DNA of 64,000 nucleotides from Plectosphaerella cucumerina. Its lineage: Eukaryota; Ascomycota; Sordariomycetes; Glomerellales; Plectosphaerellaceae. A program made the position numbers and the translations under genes. The stretch lies in the NCBI GenBank assembly GCA_020746995.1, contig JAGPXD010000001.1, forward strand, positions 682,001-746,000, in the 5' to 3' direction. The notes beneath the pieces were generated by a model, which had not been told where the DNA came from, did no database searches, and saw nothing but the letters and a program-made list of their open reading frames with translations. Below, in pieces: positions 23,377 through 34,246 of this stretch. The number at the start of each line of letters is the position of its first letter. The stretch's first letter is position 1.

Positions 23377-24264
23377 GGGCGCGAGGTTGGAATGGGCCGA
23401 AGGAGAGTAGCTCGGGGAAAGGGAAGAGTGAGAGAGAGCCATTTGGAGTAGTAGCCCGATTGAAATGAGAAGTGCGTTCGTGCGATTCAAGATCGTTGAT
23501 GTCGACGAGGTGATGCTGGTATGCTGGCTGGGGGATCCGATCATCCACCCAAGTCCAACAGATCAGGCGCCAGACACGAAACATTCTCTTACCTATGAAT
23601 AGCCAGGTGCACTTACTCTCCCCTTGGCCGCTGGATTTCATCCTGCGAGGCTGATTGACGAAGCCTCTTCATCCTCCTCAAGTAGATCTCGGTGGACTGG
23701 ACGTACTGTATTGCTGTGCCACCACTGCCTCCAAGACATAATATCATTCCTGCAGGGAACAGCCCGCCAGCAAATCAGAGGAGTGGATCAGGCTGATCAG
23801 TTGCGATGAAGTCCGGTAGGACGACATCATAGGGCTGTGCCTCCCTACCTACCTAGTGGCGGATCGTCGCCATAACCCTGCACCCGCAGGAAGCTTATCC
23901 CCAACAAGAAGTCGCCAACGCGGGACAGGAACTCACATTCCTTGTCTCCCCAGGATCGCAGGGCGCTGGGGAACTTAGCTGGTTCGGGCAGCTTCATCCC
24001 GGCATCCTTCCAGGGGTCCAAACCAAGGAATCGACTGCCGCTCCTCTCCCAATTCGCCCAAAACTCCCCGAAGGATCGCAACACAGAATCCTTTCGGGCC
24101 AGGCCATGACGTCGTTCCCTCCCAGCGGTCAAGTGTCCCATTTCATACCAAGGATAAGTCAAGGCGTTCCAAATGGAGAAGTGCACAATGGCGCCTGACT
24201 TTTTCAGTTTTACTTGACTTCAGGCTCGAACACCTTAACAACTTACTCGGTCAACTTGGTCAAA
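23377..24264. other. Intergenic, no gene supported
   Basis: About 890 bp between the GH74 stop and the next gene. It contains the GH74 3' region and the promoter of the gene at 24265. Nothing else was seen. Confidence 0.5.
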
Positions 24265-25324
24265 ATGCTCAGGAACTTGGAATTCTACGCCGTGCTGGCC
24301 GTGGCCGTCTCGGCGGACACCTCCAAGTTTCCTCGAGTAAGCAGGGAGATGGAGGCGGAACAACTCATCTACAGCGACTTTATGATCAGTCCCGATTTTT
24401 TCCACTTCACCCAGGAAACGTATGACCAGGTGGCTTCCGCGGTGATCACGCCGAACGTCACGCGCTCCGTCGACTTTAACCCCTTTGGAGAGGATGTCTC
24501 CGGGAACCTGACCAACGTTACTTGGACGTGGCGTGAGTTTATGGGTTTCCCGAGGGCCTCCCTACACATACTGACAATCCCTCCTCGCAGGCGTCAACGT
24601 GACCGAGGTCTCGCTCCCCGGCGCCCAGCTCGGCCACGAATCCGATGCTATTCCGAGGATGACGGTTACGACGCAGGACTTCACCTTTCCCGGCGGCGGT
24701 AACATGTCGGCCGAGCTTGGCGAAGACGTTCCTGTTTGCATCAAAACAGCACGATTCACAAATGGCTTCACCCGCGACGTGACCAACGGCTTCACCGAAA
24801 ATGACGCCTCGGACACAAGTTGCATACCAGCGCTTGGCGCAGCATGTGTCAGCGCCATTCTCGAGGATGAGTTGCTGACAGACGGCGGGTGCAACTACTC
24901 GAGCTCAACCGAGACGTACTGGGAAAGGCTTCCCGAATGCAAGGACACTCTGAGGTTTGTTGACAAGGACGAACGGATCAGACGGGGGTCCTTGAGGCCT
25001 AGACATGGGGAACTGAACGAGGAGAGCTCAAACCAAACGTCAAACTGGGAGTATGTGAGTGGGGAGAGGTTCTATTACGCGAGAACGGGGGTTTATGATC
25101 CTGGAGCAGGAGATGCGGCGAGGGCTTTTCAGAACGAGTCGCGGGCGCTGCAGATTATGTTGTTGCAGACAGGGGCGGGAGCGGAAGAGGGGCGGAATAT
25201 CACTTCGCAGCTGCTGTGCACGAGGGTCGACACGGAGGAGTACGAGGGCAAAGCAGGAGGAGTTGTTGTGTCACTAGGGGCGGTGGTGGTCGCAGCACTG
25301 TTTGCCATGGCACTGGTGCTGTGA
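24265..25324 (+). CDS. Secreted, probably GPI-anchored protein of unknown function
   Basis: Two exons (24265-24532 and 24591-25324) give 333 residues. The intron has donor GTGAGT, branch CTGAC and acceptor CTCGCAG. The N-terminus (MLRNLEFYAVLAVAVSA) is a short, weak signal peptide. The body carries several N-glycosylation sequons (NVT, NLT, NMS, NYS, NQT, NES, NIT) and six or so cysteines, consistent with an extracellular location. The C-terminus ends in a hydrophobic tail (residues 311-333, VVVSLGAVVVAALFAMALVL) with no charged residue after it, as in GPI attachment signals. The family is not recognised. Confidence 0.72.
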
Positions 25325-26098
25325 GATGGAGTGTTTGATGATAGGCCGGCGTTATACCTCATTTGTATTGAATGACTTTTTTGATAGTGCATGCCATCTG
25401 TCGATAGAAATTGGAAGTACAATGGCGTACATGAATCGTTCATCCCGCTTTAGCTCACGAAGATGAATGAGAGTCGTAGATGGCAGCTCGTATCGGACCT
25501 GGAGTCATGCTGTCGCCCGTCCCTCCACGCCCGTCCAACCTTATTCAGATATTCACTATCTGTCAGACGTCGATCAAGCTTGGCAGTTCAATCAGGCCCA
25601 GGCTAGTCACGACGGGCTCGACGGCTACAGATGGAGTGGCGTCGCACCACAGACGCCAGGATCATGCCGCGGCACTGGGCAGAGGGCCAACAGCATATTG
25701 CTGCCTGAACACATTACTCGCAACAACACATCACACGGGCAGATTGTCTGCTGCAAACACTATGCAATGAACTTCAATTATCGCCTGCACTAGGCTTTCC
25801 CTCCTCCCCCTATCTGCGACAGACCAGCGCAGCGGTGCAAATGCCTCACAAACTCCAGGACCTTGCCGAGTCGTGAGCAGAAATGGGCCTCGCTCCAAGA
25901 TGCAAAGAAGAAGATGACAATAAATAAGAAAAAAGAAAAGTGATCCGTGTCATGGAATCATGACCCCAGCTGACCCGAAACCCGGGCCGAGTCAGTGCGC
26001 CGTGATCCAGGGGTCGCGATGCAACGGCGGCACCTGACACGGATCCCGTTACAGGCCTCTCCCACCTCCACCCCAAGCCAACAGTCACCTCAGCGTCT
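25325..26098. other. Intergenic between convergent genes
   Basis: About 770 bp between the stop codons of the GPI-type protein gene and the chitin deacetylase gene. It should contain both terminators. No gene was recognised. Confidence 0.5.
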
Positions 26099-27532
26099 TC
26101 ACGCAGCAGGTGCTGCAGGCGCGGCAGGCACGGCAGAAGAAACAGCAGGAGCAGCGGGAGTGCCGCACTGGCCAAAAGGCGCCTGGCACCCTGTCCCGCA
26201 GTGCTCGGCAGTCGTGCCGCAGAAGCCGAACTGGCTGCAGCAGTTGCCCGCGGGGCAGTTGAAGGCGTTGGCGCCTCCGCAGCTGCTGTCCGGGCTGATG
26301 CCGCCGGTCTGGACGGGAGGCGGCGGCGGAGCGTTGGGGTCGACGGGGACGAAGGCGCCGCAGACGCCGAAGAGGGGGTTGCAGCCGGTGCCGCAGTGCT
26401 GGGCGGAGGTGCCGCAGAAGCCGAACTGGCTGCAGCAGTCGCCGGGGGCGCAGACGAAGCCCGAGGCGCCGCCGCAGGTGGTGTCGGTGGTGAGGATGCC
26501 GGTGGGGGTGGAAGTGCTGGTGATGGAGATGGTGGACGCGGGCTGGGTGCCGACGGGGGTCGAGGTGCGGGTGCCGTTGTACCAGTTCGCCGGGGGGTCG
26601 CCGAGGCAGTCGCCGACGGTGACGCCGCGGAGGCCGCTGGCGGTGATGCTCCGGATGAACTCGGGGGTGAGGACCTGGGCGGTGTTCTGGTGGATGTCGT
26701 GGGCGAGGGCGATGGTGCCGCCGGCGGCGATGCCGGTCTGGAAGTTTGTGGCGCCGGTGAGGTTGCCGACGGGCTCCTTGTTGGCGAAGTCGAGGGTGTC
26801 GATGTCGGCCTGGACGACGTGGTAGCCCAGGAGGCCAAGGGTGTTGAGGGTGGCGGGGTTGGTGCTGAAGAAGGGAGGGCGCATGTAGGTGCCGTACTTG
26901 CCCATGATGTTGATCAGGTCCGTCTCGAGGCGAGTCATCTCGAGGATCACGTCGCTGTCGCCGAGGGTGACGAGGTCGGCGTGGGAGAAGGTGTGGGAGC
27001 CGACCTGGTGGCCGCCGGCGTCCATACGCTGGATGACGGCAGCGTAGGTGTTGATGTTGCCGACGTTGTTGCCATTGACGAAGAAAGTGGCCTTGATACC
27101 GGCGGCGTCGAGCTGGTCAAGCACTGTAGTGGTGAAGTCGAAGGGGCCGTCATCATATGTCAGGGCAAAGGTGCCCGGCTGTGTGCACTTTGTGATGATG
27201 CTGCCGATAGGGACACCAGGGCCCTGGATAGGCACGCCGGGGGCCGTGTTGTTGGGGGCGGCACCACCTCCGGCCGGGGGCGGGACGACGACTGGAGGAG
27301 CCGGTGCCACCGGGGGAGCTGCCGGGGGAACGGGCACAGCCGAGGTCGGGATGGCTCCAGTGGGCATGGCCACGCCCGGGTTGGCAACCACGGGGACAGG
27401 CAGAACACCACCAGCGGCGTCAGCCTTGGAAGGACAAGGCGTCGCCTGGCGACGGACATGATGAGCGGCATGCGGTTTGGCCGAGGCCCCGGCCACAAGC
27501 AGGGCGGCAGCGGCAGCAGATTGCAGACGCAT
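26099..27532 (-). CDS. Chitin deacetylase, CE4 NodB domain with two CBM18 modules
   Basis: A single exon gives 477 residues. A signal peptide (MRLQSAAAAALLVAGASA) and a Pro/Ala/Val-rich linker precede the NodB domain (residues about 105-320). All five CE4 motifs are visible: TYDDGP (catalytic Asp and metal Asp), SHTFSHADL (metal histidines), RPPFFS, DIDTLDF and ALAHDIHQ. Two chitin-binding type 1 modules follow (residues about 350-395 and 415-460), each with CCSQFGFCGT and eight cysteines, separated by a Pro-rich linker. The enzyme removes acetyl groups from chitin; in plant-associated fungi this can mask cell-wall chitin from host receptors. Enzymes with CBM18 after the catalytic domain are common in such fungi. 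Confidence 0.96.
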   Translation of the reverse strand: MRLQSAAAAALLVAGASAKPHAAHHVRRQATPCPSKADAAGGVLPVPVVANPGVAMPTGAIPTSAVPVPPAAPPVAPAPPVVVPPPAGGGAAPNNTAPGVPIQGPGVPIGSIITKCTQPGTFALTYDDGPFDFTTTVLDQLDAAGIKATFFVNGNNVGNINTYAAVIQRMDAGGHQVGSHTFSHADLVTLGDSDVILEMTRLETDLINIMGKYGTYMRPPFFSTNPATLNTLGLLGYHVVQADIDTLDFANKEPVGNLTGATNFQTGIAAGGTIALAHDIHQNTAQVLTPEFIRSITASGLRGVTVGDCLGDPPANWYNGTRTSTPVGTQPASTISITSTSTPTGILTTDTTCGGASGFVCAPGDCCSQFGFCGTSAQHCGTGCNPLFGVCGAFVPVDPNAPPPPPVQTGGISPDSSCGGANAFNCPAGNCCSQFGFCGTTAEHCGTGCQAPFGQCGTPAAPAVSSAVPAAPAAPAA

Positions 27533-29588
27533 GTTGGCGAGATGTGATGATGAAAGCTAAGAGACAGTGACAATGGAAGGTGACGATGCCGGCAAAGAGT
27601 GACGACCGGGTGAGAGAGGCGGCAGCGGCAGAGCGAAGGTGTTGTAAATCTTGTGTGTCCAGACACAGACGAAGCGAAAGGCGGGAGACGGCGGCCCTTT
27701 TCACAAAAGCAAGAAGCAAGCTAGAGAGTGATAGACAGACCATGCTGGCAGCACAGGGAAGCGAGTTGAAAGGTTGGCTGACTCGCCCATATATGCGGTG
27801 GTTCATGCGCAGACGCTGCGCAGACGGCGGCTCCGCCCTCCTCGTCGACGGGTCATGCTTGGCGTCGGATCCGCGCCGGGACCTCCCCACCTGCTGGAGG
27901 GTTGTGACGTTGAGTTTCGGGGAGAAGCTGGGACTTGCAGGGGTCCCCTCGGTGCCTGGCGAAGGACGGGACGAGCGTGCGTCGCAGGAGATGGGGTGAA
28001 TGTGAGGGCAGAAGAAGACGGCGCCAGCCCTAAAACGAGGTTAAAAGCGAGCGACGATGGAGTTCGGGCTTGAACATGGGACGACAAGACGGCGGGCGGC
28101 ACACACACACATACACGATAAGCACGGAAGTCAGGTTAGGTTTCGGTTCAAGAAGATGTCTGTCTGGTTCGTGTCAGGCGAAAGGGGACATCACAGGTGG
28201 CAGGTCACATCTGCTCGTATCTACCCATGACAGTTCCGGTATAGCTCGAATATAAATCGTTCCATCAAAACGTGTGCACTGCTGCGCTGTCGATCATCCT
28301 GTCGTCGATCCCCCTGGCCCTGACCCCTGACGCCGTTTCTCCTCCGCCCCTGTCCGCCTCCGCTAGCCCGTCCAAGAGACCCGGCACAGCGTCCCCCCCA
28401 ACGCCGAAACAGGACCGTGCTTGGCCTTGCTGCTTGCTGCCCCTCGTTTAAGCTTCGCGCCCACCGCACCATCGTCCGGACTCGTCGGGATGGCAGCGAC
28501 GCCGGCGACGGGCGGTCTCAAGAGTCCGTCCGAGGGTCACTCGTAGAGAAGGAGAAGGAGAAGAAGAAGGGTGGGCGCGACGAACGCCAAGCTCGTCTCA
28601 TCGAGGTACGGGAGTCCCGGCATGTTGAGACGCCAATGACTAGCGCTGTGCTGGACTGGCAAGACTGAGCGGTTGTGATGGATGGCGCTGTGGATGTTGG
28701 GTGGACTGGCAGACTGGGCAGAAGCAAGTGTTGGTCCGTCTCCATTCACAGCCTCTAGCGATGCAAGGCACCGGAGTCTTTGTCTCTAGTGCCGTCCTAA
28801 TCAGCTCCTGACCCATCAAACCATCTTCTTCTCGTCCTCGTCCTTGTCCTCGTCTTCGCCCGACCATGCTGTAGCCAAGCACTGCCATCCCACAGAGTTG
28901 GGCCGCCAAGGCCCTGCCCGCGTGCTTCCATCCCCCTAAGGTACGCACAGCTTCCTCCCGTTTCCGCTGATCTCAACTCGTCCTCCCCTCCTCCTCACGG
29001 CGTCCCCGTCCGCACACCTCGCTTTCGCAACTGCCGCACATCAGGCAGCCCGCGAGACTGCCGCACCACGGACGGCCTCAGCGGGCGTCGACTGACAGGT
29101 TCCCCCTCTCCCGAGGGTGTTCGGCCGCGGCCCCGAGTCGGCACGACTTGAGATGCCGTGCAAGTCAGTCCCGCCGATCCATGCTGCTCTCGGGCCTGGG
29201 CGCGAGAAAATAGCCCGCCCGTATAAGGTTTTGCGAAACCATCAGCTTGACGGGGGGACACTGACAACGAACAATTGACGACTCATCAACCCAGACTGAT
29301 TGACACTTAAGACGGGGAGACAGATTGTTCCGCAACCCTATTTTCCGCCTGCGACTCCAGAGTGCCCCCCGCCAAAACCATGGCCACACTCATCTTGCGA
29401 CACCTCCGAGTCATGAACGGGAAGCGCCGTTCCAAGCGAAGCAGGCATCCCTCCTCCTCCGCCTGACTCCCCAGATGGCCTCGTAACGATGATCTGCCCT
29501 CATTCAGTCTCCGGAACACGAGCCGTCGACGTGTATAGATGAACGCCAAGCCCATCCGCCCCGTGGCTATGCCCTGACTCGCCTCGCC
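27533..29588. other. Intergenic, no gene supported
   Basis: About 2.1 kb upstream of chitin deacetylase and downstream of the M20 peptidase. It includes a short CA tract near 28100 and a purine-rich tract at 28545-28570. Frames of 70-100 residues here overlap and show no domain. The length allows a long regulated promoter. Confidence 0.45.
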
Positions 29589-30812
29589 TCAGACCAGAAG
29601 ATCCAACAACGTCCTCGCGACAACCTTCGTCGCCCGCCGCAGGTCTTCCAGCTGCACCCGCTCATCGGCCCTCTTCGCATGCGACTCGAGCACCGTCTTC
29701 GGCCCCGCGCCGTAAATAACAGCCGGCACCCCCGCCTCCGCGTACAGCCGGGCATCCGTGTACAGCGGCGACCCCGCCGCCGGCGCCGGGGCTCCGAACA
29801 CGGCTGTCGTGTGTGTCTGCAGCGCCTCAACCAGCGGCTTCGCTCCCGGCAGCGCACGCATCGGTCTCGCCAGGAGAAGCCGGCGCATCTCCACCGTCGT
29901 GTCGGCCGAGGCGGCCTCGTTGATCGTCCTACGGATCTCGGCCTCTACCTCCGCCGGTTCCTCCTCGGGAATCATGCGCCTGTCAAGACGGAACGAGACC
30001 CGGCCCGGGACGACATTCGTGTTCGTGCCACCCTCGATACGTCCGACGTTGAGGTATGGGTGCGTGATCCCCGCGACGCGTGAGCTTACCCGGCGGTACC
30101 GCTCATTGAGGGCGTAGAGAGCGTTCAAGATGCTCACGGCGCCCTGGAGGGCATCAGCGCCCGAGTCGGGAATGGCAGCGTGGGCCTGGCGACCATGGAC
30201 GGTGACCTCCATCTGCAAGCAGCCGTTATGGGCGGTGACGACCTCGTACGAGAAGCCCGCGGCGATGAGGAGGTCGGGCTTGGTGAGTTTCTGCCGGAGC
30301 AGCCAGCCGGGGCCGAGCTCGCCGCCGAATTCCTCATCGTAGGTAAAGTGCAGCTCGACAGCACCGCGGAGCGAAGACGAACCGAGGGCTTCAAGGGCAC
30401 GAACGGCAAAGACGTATGTAGCGAAGTCGCTCTTGCTCACGGCCGTGGCGCGGCCGTACATGGCGCCGTCTTCGATCTCGGCGCCGTAAGGGTCTCGCGT
30501 CCAGCCGTCGCCTGGTGGAACGACGTCGCCGTGGGCGTTCAATGCGATGGTGCGGCCTCCGGTGGCGTAGGGCCGGCGCACGATGAGGTTCGTGATGGAC
30601 TTCATGCCCTGGGCGCGCACGTCGGCTTCGGGGACCGGGTGCTTCTCGGCATTGAAGCCGAAGCCGGCGAGGAGGTCGGCCGTGACGTCGGCATGTCGCG
30701 CATTATCGCCATCGGGCGTATCGGTGGGCACACGTACGAGGCTCTGCAGGAAAGCGATCTCGTCGTCGAAATGCGCGTCGACCCAGGCGTCGATGCGGTC
30801 GTGGTCCGTCAT
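29589..30812 (-). CDS. M20-family metallopeptidase/deacylase
   Basis: A single exon of 407 residues starts at the ATG at 30812. The M20 signature is clear: NAHGDVVPPG (first zinc histidine and Asp), YGRATAVSKSD where family members have GRGxxDMKG, TYDEEFGGELG (catalytic Glu and zinc Glu), and a late ESHAKRADERV that supplies the last histidine. The central part (residues about 195-310) matches the dimerisation domain, with HGRQAHAAIPDSGADA and GGTNTNVVPG. This is the layout of acetylornithine deacetylase and succinyl-diaminopimelate desuccinylase relatives, which cleave N-acyl or peptide bonds. The bridging aspartate position shows SKSD rather than the usual D-M-K, so exact metal use is uncertain. 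No signal peptide suggests it is cytosolic. Confidence 0.9.
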   Translation of the reverse strand: MTDHDRIDAWVDAHFDDEIAFLQSLVRVPTDTPDGDNARHADVTADLLAGFGFNAEKHPVPEADVRAQGMKSITNLIVRRPYATGGRTIALNAHGDVVPPGDGWTRDPYGAEIEDGAMYGRATAVSKSDFATYVFAVRALEALGSSSLRGAVELHFTYDEEFGGELGPGWLLRQKLTKPDLLIAAGFSYEVVTAHNGCLQMEVTVHGRQAHAAIPDSGADALQGAVSILNALYALNERYRRVSSRVAGITHPYLNVGRIEGGTNTNVVPGRVSFRLDRRMIPEEEPAEVEAEIRRTINEAASADTTVEMRRLLLARPMRALPGAKPLVEALQTHTTAVFGAPAPAAGSPLYTDARLYAEAGVPAVIYGAGPKTVLESHAKRADERVQLEDLRRATKVVARTLLDLLV

Positions 30813-31070
30813 GATGGAGTTGGTGGTGGTGTTGAGGTGATGTTGATGAGGGGAAGTCGTACGGGAGCGATCCGGGGAGGGGTTTTTAGGTAATACGCGC
30901 TGTACAAACGCCCGTACAAACAGCTGCTGGCGGTCACGCCCACAGTGGAGCGTGACTCAGGGGCCCCCTTTTCACCATCACACCACATCACATCACATGC
31001 ATCCCTCACGTTTACCATGACCGAGCCTATACAACTGTTTGCTACTGACTACCTAGCTAATGAGTTTTCC

Positions 31071-32330
31071 TCACTCTAGAATGTTTGCCTCCTGAAAAGT
31101 CAACCCAGGCACCCTCAACTCCCCCTCAGCCTTATAGCTGGGGAAGAACCGGCGAAAAGTCGGTGCCACGACCGCAAACTCTGCCCAGAATTCGTTCCGC
31201 TTCTGCTCGTCCATCATGGCCCAGTCCGATCGCACCTCCTTTGTGGCCGCCCACTGGAACTCGACCGGCACATACATCTCCTCCCCGCCGACCATCGGGC
31301 CATCCAGAATCGGCTCGAGTCGTGCCCGGCACCTGTCCATAGCTTGTTGCAGTTCTGGCGTCCGATTCATCTGGCGTTTTTGGGCGGCCCGTTTCTCAGC
31401 CCGTCGCTTGGCATTCTCAGTGGAGACCTGTTAATTTCTGTCAGTCTCGTGTGTCACTGCACTGATCGAGATGCGTACCGGATCTTGAGGGGGCTGTCTC
31501 CTCTCACGGTTGGCCTTGTTTTCTTCCAACTTCGTCTGCGGCTGCTTTCCTTCGTCGTTGGCGAATATCTCTTCCGCCATCTTCTGATGTTGCGCTCCAT
31601 TTTGGGTGATCTTGTCTTCCTCCATCATCTTGTGAAGATGCTTTCCGTTTTGGTCGACCTGGTTTGCCTCCGCCAACATCTCTCGCTGCTCTCCGTTTTG
31701 GATGGCCATGTTATCTACCGCATTCTCATGAAGCGGGAGGTGCTTCCATTGGTGGTCGATCTTATTCTCTTCCATCTTCGTCTGTCGCTGCTCTACATTT
31801 TGGGCGGCATTGATGTTCTCCGCGGTCATATGCCGCTGCTCTCCATGTTGAATGGCCATATGCTGCTGGTTGTTTTGGAAGTTGACCTGATTTCCCCCCG
31901 ATTTCATCTGTGGCTGCGTTCCCTGCATCTGGGCCTTGTTCTGTTCCGCAAGGATCTTGTTCACCTGCACCTGGCTCTCCCAGCGAACGCGCAGCTGTTC
32001 CTCGATCCTCAGCACGCCCGTGGGCGGTATGAGATTCTTGATACACGCGGCGAAGCTTTGCAGGATTTGCGCTGGTATGAGGTTCGGACACTCGGCGGGG
32101 ACGCGGCTGAGCCCATAGTGGTGCATCTGGGCGATGCACCACGCCTCACAGACATGCTCGAAGTTCTGTTGCGCGAACGTCTGAAGTATGGAGAACCTTG
32201 TGGCTCGCAGGTACCAACGTCCATCGGGTCCCCGTCGTGAAAATCCGCTGTCATCGAACGCCCAGTCGCCTGCCCGGACGAAAGCTGCGGCCACGGGTTG
32301 AGGATGGATATTTGCGAGAGGTGAAGTCAT
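31071..32330 (-). CDS. Unknown protein with seven 16-residue tandem repeats
   Basis: Two exons (32330-31479 and 31427-31071) give 402 residues. The intron has donor GTACGC, branch GACTGAC and acceptor AACAG. The N-terminal 110 residues form a compact region with spaced cysteines and aromatic residues (WAFDDSGFSRRGPDGRWYLRA resembles a short beta hairpin). Residues about 161-274 are seven tandem repeats with consensus QNGxQxxxMxEExxxx, highly polar and probably helical. The C-terminal exon is basic at first (KRRAEKRAAQKR), then a helical domain with VPVEFQWAATKEVRSDW and FWAEFAVVAPTFRRFFPSY. No signal peptide or membrane segment. I do not recognise the family. The gene lies between the M20 peptidase and the AA9 oxygenase, with no obvious functional link. 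Confidence 0.78.
31509..31850 (-). repeat. Coding minisatellite, seven units of about 48 bp
   Basis: A TGCTCTCCGTTTTGG-like core recurs on the plus strand at 31543, 31591, 31639, 31687, about 31741, 31789 and 31837, that is, every 48 bp with one 54-bp step. On the minus strand each unit encodes 16 residues (one encodes 18). Units have diverged at many positions, but the frame is kept throughout. Confidence 0.85.
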
Positions 32331-32847
32331 GTTTGCGTCGGTGTTGTTGAAGAGAGATATCGATGTCAGGGATACAAATGACGATGTTTTCCTCAGGCGG
32401 GATATCGGTGGGATGTCAGAATGTAGGTTTCAGTGGACGGAGCCGTCTCAGCTTTTATTTTTGAGCCTTTATTCTTGCGGCGCAGAACAAAACAAAGTGG
32501 TTTTCTTCAAGGGGAAAGAACTCCTCTGATTGTGAGCGCCCTCTTAGACGGAGGCTTGAAGCTGCTGCATATGTGTTGGGCGAAGGAAACAACCTCCCTC
32601 CCCAGCTTCAGCCACACGCGACACCCTCAAAGCCACCAGACCAGGGATGTTGTTGCCTGATCCATCTGTCCCTGTCAAATAGCCATAACATGGCAGATAA
32701 CGCACCAAACCTTGCATCTTATGACAGTTACAACCCAATCGTCATGACCAACGTGTTGCCCCCCTCGCCATTGCCTAGCACCTGAACACCGCCGGTCCAG
32801 GAACTGGGTAAGAAGTCGCTATCCCTCGTCAGCAGTGCCCTCATGCC
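32331..32847. other. Intergenic, no gene supported
   Basis: About 520 bp holding the promoter of the repeat-protein gene and the 3' region of the AA9 gene. No other feature was seen. Confidence 0.5.
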
Positions 32848-33725
32848 TCAGGAAACTTCGAACATACCTCCACGGTAGACATCAAACACAACACCAGGGT
32901 CCGTCGCCTTGTACGCCCCCGGGAAGCTGACCAGCCCGCTCGGCCTTGCCGTGCCCGACCCGGTGACGCGCACCTGGAAGCAGCTCGGGTAGAACTGGGC
33001 CCCGGGGTACGCCCACGCCGCGTGCAGTGCGACCAGCTCGTGACGAACCAGGTAGCTTCCCGGCGCAAGGCACTGCGGGATGGTGAATTTGTATCCGGCA
33101 TTGTTGGCCGCCATGAGAGGGGTTGCGCCCCAGGTGCCGCCGCTGCGGAGGCCGTCCTGGTGGACCTTGAACCAGACGGCGCTGCGGGGGTCAGTCTGGA
33201 AGGATGAAAGGAAAAGGGGGCGAGGGAGACTAACGAAGAGCCCGGGAGCCAGTTCTGGCATCCTGCATCGGGGCAGCGGGCCATGTAGGTGATGGCGGGA
33301 CCGACGTGCGAATCGGGCCACTGCGTCCAGTAGAGGGTCACCTCGGACCCGGCGGCGGCTGTGGCGTGGAGGGCTGCGGGCTGGGAGCCAGCGATGCCGC
33401 CAGCTGACCAGCCGCCGCACTGGACGTCGATAAGGGTGAGGTCCTCGATGGGGCCGTTGCCTTGGACGGGGCGGGAGATGCGCTGGGGCTAAATGGCATG
33501 GAGTGTCAGGCTCGTCAGGTCTTATCCAGGGAGGGTGCTCGTACGGGTGGGTTGATGTAGGGGTCCTGGTAGGGCTGTGTGGTGTTAGCAAAGGCCGGTG
33601 GGGATGGACGAGAGGAGGCATACCTGATAGAACTGAATGGTCTGGCCGCCAATAACGCCCTTGTCAACGTAGCCATGGGCCGCGACAAGGGGAGCAAAAG
33701 GCAGGAGGGCAGAAAGGAACTTCAT
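32848..33725 (-). CDS. AA9 lytic polysaccharide monooxygenase
   Basis: Four exons (33725-33624, 33574-33545, 33488-33235, 33181-32848) give 239 residues. Exon 2 is only 30 bp. The signal peptide (MKFLSALLPFAPLVAA) ends just before HGYV, so mature residue 1 is histidine, the first half of the copper histidine brace. The second histidine is in DSHVGPA. The axial tyrosine lies in QFYPSCFQV, with the conserved Q two residues before it. GNGPIEDLTLIDVQC and the cysteines fit AA9. These copper enzymes cleave cellulose or xyloglucan oxidatively. There is no CBM1. The acceptor of exon 3 could instead be the nearby CCCCAG, which would drop two residues (PQ). A TATA box lies 89 bp upstream. Confidence 0.95.
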
Positions 33726-34246
33726 GATGTTAAATTGCGAAGATTGGGTGACTTGGAACTGCGGCTCTGGCTGATCATCTTCCTCTTCACTTCCTGACGT
33801 CCACAGACCATCCCTTTTATACGCCCAGTCAAATTCCCGACGGCCCTTCACGGGTATTACTCCCAAGCGAAGCGCGCATGGGAATCTGGGGTCCCCGCGC
33901 GTGGCTGACGGGAGGTCGTCTATTCTCCGGATGCACGTCCCCATTAGGAAGCCAGATACCACCATGCCGGCATCTTGTGACCGGGGAGATGGGTGGCGAC
34001 GTATATAACCCGGCAGATGCCACCAATCGCCGGAGGAAGGCTGATATTACCGAAACATTGTGAAGCGGAATGTCGAGGCAGAGATTGGTCTGGGGGCGGG
34101 AAATGGCAGAGCGTGCATGGAGGCGGCGTCAGGTCGAGACCCGAGCCATGATTCAGCGTGCCTTGATTGAAGCAACCGTGGGACTCGGTGCGTGGTTCGG
34201 GTACTGGAAGGTTGCCGATGGCCATGGCAGAATGAATGGCGCTTAG
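33726..34246. other. Intergenic, AA9 promoter region
   Basis: About 520 bp between the AA9 start and the RidA stop, holding the AA9 TATA box. No gene was recognised. Confidence 0.5.
33814..33821 (-). promoter_or_regulatory. TATA box of the AA9 gene
   Basis: TATAAAAG on the minus strand lies about 89 bp upstream of the ATG at 33725, in a normal position for a regulated secreted-enzyme gene. Confidence 0.65.

Noticed and set aside
21142..23544. 800-residue open frame on the minus strand opposite the GH74 gene
   Set aside because: It is antisense to a clear secreted enzyme; strong C-ending codon bias in the real gene removes stops from the opposite strand. The translation is Gly/Val/Ala/Asp-rich without a domain.
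26201..27547. 448-residue open frame on the plus strand opposite chitin deacetylase
   Set aside because: Antisense shadow; Gly/Ala/Val/Asp-rich and starts outside any plausible promoter context.
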